The translations under genes and the position numbers were made by a program. 10,489 bases of DNA from Chromera velia (Eukaryota; Sar; Chromeraceae): assembly GCA_018398765.1 (NCBI GenBank), contig JAHBMJ010003489.1:1-10489 (forward strand). Direction: 5' to 3'. Shown here in pieces: positions 1 through 6,643 of this stretch. Below the pieces are notes generated by a model. The model saw nothing but the letters and a program-made list of their open reading frames with translations, did no database searches and was not told the DNA's origin. The stretch's first letter is position 1; each line of letters begins with the position of its first letter.

Positions 1-1
1 C

Positions 2-355
2 TGGTTTGGACCATTTGAGGTTGAAGCGGTTCTACCGAGGGACAATCTGGAGGTCGTCTTGCCTGCGGGGTGCCGAAAGCACCCCGTTATTCACCGATCT
101 CTCTGCAAGCCCTATCATCAGTCAGGGGGAGGGATAGTCATCCGTCCCCCGTCAGTCCGCATGCCCGCTTGGGCTGAGGAGGAGTTCGAAGTTGAGCGAG
201 TTGTCGCTGTGCGGGGCAGGGGAGGAGGGAGAGAGTACCGTGTGCAATGGAAAGGGTTCCCTGCCGAGGAGGCAACCTGAGAGCCTCTCTCAAACCTGAA
301 GAATGCGAAGGCCATGATTGCTGCCTTCCATGCGTCTGCCCGTCGTTCCGTTTGA
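2..355 (+). pseudogene. Ty3/gypsy chromovirus integrase C-terminus with chromodomain (5' partial, broken by nonsense codon)
   Basis: This is the 3' end of a gypsy-type pol gene, cut by the left edge, so protease, RT, RNase H and the integrase core are outside. It opens with WFGPFEVE, the GPY/F segment of the integrase C-terminal domain. Next come a 'LPAG..KHPVIHRSLCKPY' stretch typical of this family, a Pro-rich linker, and a chromodomain from about codon 57 (EEEFEVERVV, then YRVQWKGFP). Two aromatic-cage positions, the F of EEF and the W of QWKGF, are present. The conserved W of the following 'TWEP' motif is a TGA at 278-280. Beyond it the same frame reads on as EPLSNLKNAKAMIAAFHAS and ends at TGA 353-355, so the break is one point change (TGG to TGA) without a frameshift. 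In living elements the chromodomain directs integration to histone-marked chromatin. The family call is firm; inactivity is inferred from the stop. Confidence 0.88.
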
Positions 356-521
356 GGTTGATGATTGAGGGCATTGCAAGTCCGTTGTCTTTGAAATTCT
401 TATTTTCTCCGTTTGATCTCTCTCTGAAGACCTCTTTTCCCTCTCTCCTTGAACCTGTCCTTTTTGCCTTTTCATCCAGTCTGTCTGAAAACGAAACTTG
501 TCTTCTCTTCAAATGAAGCAT
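356..521 (+). other. Short 3' untranslated spacer of the retroelement
   Basis: This non-coding stretch lies between the end of the pol frame and the hairpin and polypurine tract. It is T-rich and CT-rich, and no conserved protein was seen in any frame. Confidence 0.5.
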
Positions 522-541
522 GTCTGTGTGGGGACACAGAC
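522..541 (+). other. Perfect 8-bp hairpin with GGGG loop, just before the polypurine tract
   Basis: GTCTGTGT at 522-529 pairs exactly with ACACAGAC at 534-541 around a GGGG loop. It ends three bases before the polypurine tract starts. Its position suggests a structured element in the retroelement RNA, but no function is established from the sequence. Confidence 0.55.
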
Positions 542-544
542 TTC

Positions 545-554
545 GAGGGGGAGG
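545..554 (+). promoter_or_regulatory. Polypurine tract, plus-strand primer of the LTR element
   Basis: GAGGGGGAGG is an uninterrupted purine run placed after the pol gene and directly before a TG dinucleotide. This is the standard order pol, PPT, 3' LTR in Ty3/gypsy elements. The G-rich form is usual for chromoviruses. Confidence 0.7.
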
Positions 555-1040
555 TGGCACGTTATATTGCAATATCTAGTTGTTCGCTCTAGTCGGAGTT
601 GATCGCCCGAGCTTATCATGCTGTAATGAATTAAGTCAAAGAGTAAGATTATCCTGAAAGCGTCTTTCCAGTCATGCACTAAGTTGAGTACTAAGCTTGC
701 ATTCAAGTCTGTCCATGCCTATGTCGTTCTATGGGCGCGCCCCTAATGTTGTATCTGTATTGGAATTAATATCAGAATTAATTCCACTCACGTGCATGCT
801 CGTCTTGTCTGTATAACTGTCCTGACTGATAGCTTTGGTACTGCAAGACTCCTGAACTAACAGTTCTTATGCAGTAACCAGTCATACTAAGTCTAGGTCT
901 GCAGCGCTCCACAGACACTAGGCTTTTCCTTACGCACTGCGTTTTTTTCATTGTAGACTTTCTGTTTCTTAATCGAACGACTTAGCAGCTAGTAATATAC
1001 AATAATTCTGACCTATAACTACTTGGATATAGTAAACTGC

Positions 1041-1204
1041 TTTGTTCCTCCTGTCCAGCCACCTTATGACATCCAGACAGAAGGTAAAGCGAGGATAAGA
1101 ACCTTAGGAAGATCTAGAGAAAGAACGTGAGTAACACTTAGTCAGGCAACAGTTTACAGAAGGTTTGTCCCTATATCAGTTTAAGTTCTAGCATGATCTG
1201 GGAT
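1041..1204 (+). repeat. Repeat copy A, left part (matches 6811-6974)
   Basis: It aligns without gaps to 6811-6974 with seven differences in 164 bases, all transitions. It ends exactly where the nested element begins (ATCTGGGAT). Confidence 0.9.
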
Positions 1205-1250
1205 CGCAACACGGAAGGTGGTTCTACAGATGTGCATAGACCAATTAGAA
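1205..1250 (+). repeat. Left terminal inverted repeat
   Basis: It matches the reverse complement of 2401-2446 at 38 of 46 positions. The most conserved blocks are the outermost CGCAAC, the central TACAGATGT and the inner GACCAATTAGAA. Confidence 0.85.
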
Positions 1251-1257
1251 GAGCCTA

Positions 1258-1277
1258 AAATTTTTGAGCTGGTTAAG
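1258..1277 (+). repeat. Subterminal direct repeat, left copy
   Basis: AAATTTTTGAGCTGGTTAAG recurs at 2368-2387 with one change. Both copies lie about 55 bases from an element end but point the same way, unlike the terminal repeats. It could be a transposase-binding site; that is inference. Confidence 0.7.
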
Positions 1278-2367
1278 CCAGTCCGCGCGATTCCGGCGGC
1301 GCCCAGGGCCCAGAAAGGCACCAAATTGGTCCCCAGAGGCCGGTGAGTGCGTTGGTGCAAGAATTTGGGCCAAAACTTTCCGGGGCCACTCTCAAAATCC
1401 CGAAATTGTACTTAGAATGCTCAAAAAGCACACCAATACATAGAGAAAGGTCATTTCGTCCTCTCGTCCCTTCCTGTCTACCTTGTTGTGTAGAGCAGTA
1501 CCGATAGTCAAACTGGCATAATTCCGCTCTCCTAGTACTAGACAGCTTGCCTCTGTGTTGGGGTGAAGTCTTGTGGCGTAGTTGATCTGCTTTGGCGTGT
1601 CTGGCAGCTCCAGTCTAGACCAGTCAGGAAAATACCTCCCAGACCTCCAAAGCAACATTCCTTCTTTCTACTAGGAGGCCACAAAATCGATCCCCAGCAA
1701 TTTTGCCCAATGCCCTGTGTCTGTTGTCATCCTCCCAGGTCTGCGGGATAGGTTCCTGCTAAGTCTGCTGATTGCGGGAAGGCGAGATTGTTTTGTCTTC
1801 CTGTTGTGGAGAATTGGCGTCTCAGGGGTATTAATCAACCTCCAGCTCCCCCGGTAAGTGGTTCTGTTCTGCTCTTTCCCTCCAGATAGGAGCATATGAG
1901 TGTTGGGCAGTACCTTAAAGTTTGTACGATGGCTGCAGGTTTGAAGTCTAGGTTTGAAGTGCTCAAGAAGGAAAAAGCCCTTCCAGCAATTTGATATAGG
2001 GCGCCATCTGGAGTGTATCTTTCTGTTCATGAGCAGACTTGTCAGTTGAAGTCCACAGTGTATCAACCATTCCTTATTCCCTGTTGGAACTAACTTACCT
2101 GGACTAGATGAAGCATGTTAGTATGCATTTTATCATCATTGATATACCATAGCCCTTTCTGAACTTCTGAGTCCAGGAAGGCCACTTTGGTCTCTTCAGG
2201 TGTCAGACCTTAGACGTCCATTCTTTGGACTCCCTGTGAGTCTGGGAGTCGTTTTTTCTACACCAAGCAGCTAGAGAGAGTCTAGAGAGGCAAACTGATG
2301 TCTCCTAGGGTCGTTGTTTTGAATCCAGGAGGAAAAAGGGAACAGAAGGCTGTTCCTTTTCCCCTCG

Positions 2368-2387
2368 AAATTTTTGAGCCGGTTAAG
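2368..2387 (+). repeat. Subterminal direct repeat, right copy
   Basis: AAATTTTTGAGCCGGTTAAG differs at one position from 1258-1277 and has the same orientation. Confidence 0.7.
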
Positions 2388-2400
2388 GTCTGGCGGCGGG

Positions 2401-2446
2401 TTCTAATTGGTCCATGTACATCTGTATGACCCGCTGCCGCGTTGCG
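2401..2446 (-). repeat. Right terminal inverted repeat
   Basis: This is the partner of 1205-1250. Its outer end GTTGCG abuts the duplicated AT at 2447-2448. Confidence 0.85.
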
Positions 2447-2754
2447 ATTCCAATCGGCTGGATTCACTCTATCATACACGGTTTCTACTTATGCTTCTCC
2501 TTGTTCCTCTCTCTCAGAGTCTTAGACTCCCGATCTATGACAAACAGACATTAGCCTTAAACGATCCTATCTGTTGCTCAAGTGATATGTTGCTTGAATA
2601 CGAACATTGCGAAGGTTAGACTCGACTTCGATCAATGCGCGCACGACACGTACGAAGCAAAGCGCGGCGGCGGAATGTAGCGCGGCACGCTGGCTCACTT
2701 AGTCACGGGGCATGCGAAAGCTCAAAGAGCAGCGCCACAGGGTAAGACTCCACA
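2447..2754 (+). repeat. Repeat copy A, right part (matches 6973-7281)
   Basis: It resumes the alignment with the second copy at ATTCCAATCGG, immediately after the nested element, and continues to ACTCCACA. I count 22 differences, 21 of them transitions. Confidence 0.9.
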
Positions 2755-3335
2755 GATCCCCCCCAGCCACGGACAGGGAAATCGTGTCCTTGCGATCAGT
2801 CAAACATATCCGAGCATGCACAAAATTTAAAGGGAAAAAAGATGAGCAAAAGGACATGATCAACCATACAGACGCAATGCAAACCGATGCAACCAACAGA
2901 ACACCTTTAAGGAGGTAGTCGAAAATATCTAGACGCGAAAGCTGACAAGCAAAAAAGTTTTCTCCCATTGACGCAAGTCAATCAGATTAACATGCGTAAA
3001 GGTACTATCACCACTGCCTTGCCAGCAATGCCAACCCGCCAGGTCTTTCCTCAAAAAGCCTGTTTTAGGGTCGTCGGCTTGCCCGGGGTCTGCAGAAGCA
3101 CACCTTCCCTACCTGATAGCAGGGTCCGTCATTCGACGGTCACAAGCTTCCCATTGCAAGGTCTTATGTTGTCCAGCTTTCTATTAACCTTTTATACCAT
3201 CCAGAAAGAAAGAACGAGACAGAAATGCTAGACAAAAAGAGCGATAGAGAGTAGGACACAGTCAGGCTCACACGGTATCCGTGCAGTCATATGTATGCAT
3301 GCATCCCCATGCTGATGCATGCGCTCGCAGTCGTC
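2755..3335. other. Unassigned flank downstream of the LTR
   Basis: No gene is recognised here. A minus-strand frame starting at an ATG (2968 down to 2699) reads a possible hydrophobic helix (LLKGVLLVASVCIASVWLIM). It runs through the LTR border into repeat sequence and has no convincing splice or family signal. TGCATGC-type words cluster at 3294-3325. The reverse strand has TATAAAAGG near 3190-3200, which may be chance. Confidence 0.35.
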
Positions 3336-3447
3336 CACCTCATTTTTTCTTTATTTTCTTTTCTTCATCTTTCCTTCTTTCACTTTCTTACTTCTCTGAG
3401 TCACTCCCGCTTTGCTTTCCCCTCTTTGTCTTCTTTCCTCCTCCAAG
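3336..3447 (+). repeat. Pyrimidine-rich low-complexity tract
   Basis: This is about 110 bases of almost pure C and T ending in CTCCAAG. It resembles an over-long splice-acceptor tract on the + strand, but what follows has no reading frame that can be supported. Long frames across it in either direction come from composition. Confidence 0.6.
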
Positions 3448-4148
3448 GTGCCGGCCTTGCACCAATGCAGTAAAGTCAGATGAGTAAACGCGGCTATATG
3501 GAGGCAAAAGTAAAGGATATGAACTTTCAACAACACACCCCACATGATAAGAGTTCGTTTTGATGCTGCCAGTAGAAAAAGCAGCCACAACGAGAAGCCA
3601 GAGAAGCAAACAGCTGAAACTGGGAAAAGAAAAGGGCAGACCGATCAACCTTTTATAGAAGAACAAACAGACAGACCCAGAGGGACACGTGCTGCCAACC
3701 AAAAAACTAATGGAACAAAAGTTTAGGCATGCACGTAAGTATATACATACTCCCACTACATTAGATCTTCACATTCTAAACCATCCACATGAATGGGACA
3801 GTATAAGAGGGCACCGGAAGGCGGTAAAACAGAAAGCGGAGACAAGACCAATGCAAAAATTCTAAAAATGATAGACAGGCTCATTCCGACAAATCCTTGC
3901 TCTCCTGGGACCAAACTCTAAGACTTGCGCAGTTCCACCGTTTCCTTTTTTTCTCATTTCTCTTTCACGCTGCCTTCGTTTCCCTTGAAGCGAGATGGAA
4001 AAACAAAGCTGCACTTCCCACACCTCCGTAGTCTCAAAACAAAGATGCAGATCGAACACCACCAACGACAAAGTGATTGAAAAGAAAAAGGTGGAATCGG
4101 CGGAAGGAAAGAGGTAGGCAACTCCGTTTCCCGACTTCGTTTCGCCTT
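3448..4148. other. Unassigned, purine-rich on the + strand
   Basis: No gene could be supported. Open frames on the minus strand (3756-3388 and 4155-3862) are rich in F, L, S and charged runs, as expected for the complement of purine-rich DNA, and show no recognised domain. Confidence 0.35.
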
Positions 4149-4180
4149 CTCTCACTCTCTCTCTCTCTCTCTTTCTCAGA
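4149..4180 (+). repeat. (CT)n microsatellite ending in TTTCTCAG
   Basis: A CT dinucleotide run is closed by CAG, so it also has the form of a strong + strand splice acceptor. The sequence after it (4181-4226, up to CACCT|GTAAGA) is open in one frame only, for about 14 codons. That is too little to call an exon. Confidence 0.6.
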
Positions 4181-4701
4181 CCGGCTTGCTAGAAGGAAGC
4201 GGGCGACAGACAGAATAGTACACCTGTAAGAGATCCTCTTCCACTTCTTTTTTCTGAATGCAAGTAACGGGCAGACAGAGGTTTGAACAAAACATGAAGA
4301 GACGGCGAAGCCAGAGGGCAGCAGCAGAAAGCCTCACACACATATATTCACACACATGTATTCATATCTCTTCCTCCTCTCTCTTCTATCTCACTTCCTT
4401 CCCAAAGACTGCATGCGTGTCCTAGTGCACTAGTACGTGTCTCTTTGCTCGTTGTTACCAATACCGTAGATCGACCTAACACAACGGATACAGACCGAGG
4501 CAAGCAACCGAAAGCACTGGAGCTACATGAGAGAGAGACACAGCAAACCTTACATTCCGGCGTGAGGGAAGAGACGGATACAAAGTGACAGAGGCAGGGA
4601 AGGGCAAATCAAGACAATGGACATTAACCAATGAACGGCACCCAGCCAGACTTATCGGAGGGAGACGCCTGGCGGTATACCGTCTGGCTCCGCGCAGATG
4701 C
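4181..4701. other. Unassigned
   Basis: I see no supported gene. There is a short CACACA/TATTCA-type low-complexity patch at about 4335-4366 and generally purine-rich sequence elsewhere. Confidence 0.3.
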
Positions 4702-4809
4702 TCATGCAGAGACGGCTGGCTCTACCAAGGCCCCCATTAACTCCCGTGCTGCGAGGGGGAGAGGCGATACCCAGAGAACCCAGAGGGCCTCCAAAGCACC
4801 GGCATCCCC
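4702..4809 (-). CDS. Candidate 3'-terminal exon on the minus strand, unknown product
   Basis: Reading leftwards, an excellent acceptor (pyrimidine-rich ...CTTCTCCTTGCAG) ends at 4810. One frame then encodes 35 residues beginning GDAGALEALWVLW and ends at TGA 4702-4704. Another frame is also open, to a TAA near 4652, so the frame is not settled. No upstream exon could be joined convincingly and no family is recognised. It may equally be a UTR exon or chance. Confidence 0.2.
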   Translation of the reverse strand, partial: GDAGALEALWVLWVSPLPLAARELMGALVEPAVSA

Positions 4810-4810
4810 C

Positions 4811-5359
4811 TGCAAGGAGAAGATATAGAAAGGACATAGAGATATGCACGGGCTGTCCCCTCACTTTTTCTTCTTTTCTCGTTGAACCAGACATCTCTTT
4901 AAAGATTTCAGATATCTTTTCTCTTTGCTCCTCCTCTAGTCATTTTCTCTCCGCCTCTTCCAGTCTCTTTTTCTTAAATAATTAAGAAGGAAGCCAGGGA
5001 TAACCTGAAACGTTTTAAAGCAGCAGAAGGAAGCGAGAAGGAGATAGTGAATGAAGGCGCCCCCTTGTACGCTCGTACTCTCAGCTACACGAGGGGTCTG
5101 ACTCCTAAGTCACGCATAAAAAAAAGAAGCCGAGAGAGAAGAAAGGTCACTCTTCCAAAAGGAGTTCCAGAAGTTCTGAATGTGTGGTACATGTGGCGCT
5201 CGGCTTGTTGTTCTCGCAGTCCGCCTCTTTGATGCTCAGCCTTGCAATGCTCACTCCCCCCCCAAGTTTAGTGCAGGGCACAAGGGCGGTCACAGGCAGT
5301 TGCAAGCACGCGCAGGCATAAGCATATAATGGCGACAATTAGGCAGTCCTCTGCCCTTT
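4811..5359. other. Unassigned, with T-rich and C-homopolymer patches
   Basis: There are pyrimidine-rich stretches at 4862-4978 with several possible + strand acceptors, and a short C run near 5256. No frame could be supported. Confidence 0.3.
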
Positions 5360-5463
5360 TCACATGTAGCTGATGTAGGGGTAGGCAATCGAGTTGGAGT
5401 TCTCGTCGAAAGAAGGATTCGATGGTCTCGTTGAGCACAAACACACTCCGCGCGTGTCAGTAG
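5360..5463 (-). CDS. Candidate 3'-terminal exon on the minus strand, unknown product
   Basis: A pyrimidine tract (CCCTTCCCTCCCTCCCTTTATGTAG, reading leftwards) ends at 5464. The following frame, entered with two bases, encodes 33 residues ending SIAYPYISYM before TGA 5360-5362. The end contains a YxxI-type tyrosine motif (YPYI), which in a membrane protein could act in sorting; that is speculative. No matching upstream exon was found. A gene here would overlap the two-exon + strand model at 5843-6242, so at most one is likely right. Confidence 0.2.
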
Positions 5464-5684
5464 CTACATAAAGGGAGGGAGGGAAGGGACCAGACACATT
5501 ACAGACTGCCCTGCTGGTCTCTTTTTATCTCGTCTCTTCTTTTTGTCTCGTTTCATTTGGGGAATTATCCCCTTGCTGCTCCTTTCAACATATGAACTCT
5601 TAACTCTGGACAAAAGATGCTCCAGTCATACTCAGTCGCTAGTACTTCGCATGCTCTCGACCAGCCTCGATTCGATTCGCCCCC

Positions 5685-5842
5685 CCACCCCGAAGCAACC
5701 CCCCTCTCCCCCTCTTCCCCCCCCTTTTCCCTTCCCTTTCCCTTCCCCTTTGTCCCCCCTTTTCACCCCCTCTTCCCCCTTCCCCCTCCTTCTCCCTCCC
5801 TTTCCCTTCCCTTCCCCCACGACCCCCTCTTGCCCTTCCCAG
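5685..5842 (+). repeat. Long homopyrimidine tract
   Basis: This is about 150 bases of C and T, mainly CCCTTCC-type units with very few purines, ending in TTCCCAG at 5842. It can form triplex (H-DNA) structures in principle. On the + strand it reads as an extremely long polypyrimidine tract before an AG acceptor. The long proline/phenylalanine/serine frames across it are composition artefacts. Confidence 0.75.
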
Positions 5843-5854
5843 TTAGTTGAAAAT

Positions 5855-6242
5855 ATGCCGGCGCCGGCAAAAGATGAGGCGGTAGCTGCCGTGTGCCCTA
5901 CTCTGTCTCTCGGTAGGTCTGCCGCGACCCTTCTGCCTCTCTTGCCGTCGAGGGCAGGCTCGATGTTATTTTGTACCCCTTCCTTACTTCCCCCTCCTTC
6001 CTACTCTAGGCTCGCCGCGTTGGGGTCCCAGAGCAGAAGGCCTTCCCCGGCTGGCACACCAGCCGTCACTGCGTTGTTCCATATGGTACACCACCACCTA
6101 TCCCTTCTATCTGTTTAACATGCATGCACAGTCTCATGCACCCGATCGAACGGCCACTCATCAAACGATCCACGCAATAACCAGACAGCCAGAAGCGACA
6201 AGCTCACTCTTAGAAGAAAACGGCAGCATCGCAGACACATAA
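5855..6242 (+). CDS. Putative two-exon small gene, unknown function
   Basis: Exon 1 (5855-5912) starts at ATG and reads MPAPAKDEAVAAVCPTLSL. It is followed by the donor CTCG|GTAGGT. Exon 2 (6010-6242) follows a strong acceptor (CCCCCTCCTTCCTACTCTAG). Splicing removes 97 bases and leaves a phase-1 codon completed as GGC, after which exon 2 is open for 76 codons to TAA 6240-6242, giving about 96 residues. The product is rich in H, T, S and P, with a short aromatic stretch (WYTTTYPFYLF), and resembles no family I know. The ATG may lie inside a longer exon: the frame is open back to an acceptor-like CCCAG at 5842 (LVEN before the M), so upstream exons or a 5' UTR intron are possible. A 14-bp palindrome (TGCCGGCGCCGGCA) covers the start codon. 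Confidence 0.3.
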
Positions 6243-6478
6243 AGAGACAAAGGGCGTCTTCCTGTGTTTGGACACTGTCAGAGGACCAGTCCAGACAGAC
6301 CCAGACATGCTGGAGGTGTTTGCGGGCCACGAAGGTGGTTAGCCTCTCGCAGACAAGCAAGCAACTAACAGTAAAAGACAAGCGAAGGTGATCAGCTGAC
6401 ACTCGTCCAAAAGACTGAGACCTAGGACTAAGACAGTTGCAGAATCAGCAGACATAAGGAAAGCACTCGACTGGCTGT

Positions 6479-6643
6479 TTAGATTGCAATCTGCTTGTAG
6501 GTGGCGGTCTCAATGAAGTCAAACTCCTCGAAAGTCCGAACAACACCAAGCAACGTCTCCACCACCGGCTTTGGCGACCTCCAACGATCTTCGGGCTCTC
6601 TACTCAAGGACAAAGGCAAAGTCCAGGATCGGGCTCCAGGCAG
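6479..6643 (-). CDS. Probable 3'-terminal exon of the minus-strand split gene
   Basis: From an acceptor-like CGTCCCAAG (6644) the frame is open for 54 codons to TAA 6479-6481. The last 30 or so residues are strikingly protein-like (KPVVETLLGVVRTFEEFDF, then IETATYKQIAI). A stronger acceptor lies inside it (TTTGCCTTTGTCCTTGAGTAG, exon start 6599), but this enters in a different phase and would need another small exon. Only repeats and AT-rich DNA lie between here and 7790, so belonging to the gene on the right is the simplest reading. It is convergent with the + strand gene, 236 bases away. Confidence 0.45.
   Translation of the reverse strand: MPGARSWTLPLSLSREPEDRWRSPKPVVETLLGVVRTFEEFDFIETATYKQIAI

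Larger units (their letters stand above)
1205..2446. mobile_element. Nested 1242-bp non-autonomous DNA transposon with 46-bp terminal inverted repeats
   Basis: The uninterrupted copy at 6811-7281 reads ...CTGGGATTCC.... Copy A reads ...CTGGGAT, then this segment, then ATTCC..., so the insertion borders are exact. The ends begin CGCAAC and finish GTTGCG, and 38 of 46 terminal positions are complementary without gaps. AT is duplicated at the borders (or GAT, if the last G is counted as flank). Interior frames of up to 131 codons on the minus strand (for example 1671-2066) show no transposase motif I recognise, so mobility would have to come from elsewhere. A GC-rich block at 1283-1345 differs in composition from the rest. 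The superfamily is not assignable by eye: AT is not the TA of Tc1/mariner, and 8-9 bp duplications (hAT, Mutator) are absent. Confidence 0.8.
555..2754 (+). repeat. Presumptive 3' LTR of the chromovirus, interrupted by a nested element
   Basis: The start is set at TGGCACG right after the polypurine tract. The end is set at ACTCCACA (2754), where similarity to the second copy at 6811-7281 stops; this gives TG...CA ends. Removing the 1205-2446 insertion leaves about 958 bp. Only the 3' half (from about 1041) is matched by the second copy, so the 5' half of the LTR rests on the polypurine tract alone. No 5' LTR is in the window, so the ends cannot be confirmed by pairing. Confidence 0.55.

Noticed and set aside
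278-280. TGA read as tryptophan through a variant code
   Set aside because: The pol frame itself and the candidate exons at 4702 and 5360 end in TGA, and nothing else suggests reassignment. A simple nonsense mutation explains it.
1671-2066. 131-codon minus-strand frame inside the nested element
   Set aside because: No transposase motif, catalytic acidic triad or DNA-binding domain could be seen, and the length is compatible with chance.
5543-6118. 191-codon + strand frame rich in Pro, Phe and Ser
   Set aside because: The long openness comes from the homopyrimidine tract. Only the part from about 5843 to 5912 is kept as an exon, and the second exon uses another frame after splicing.
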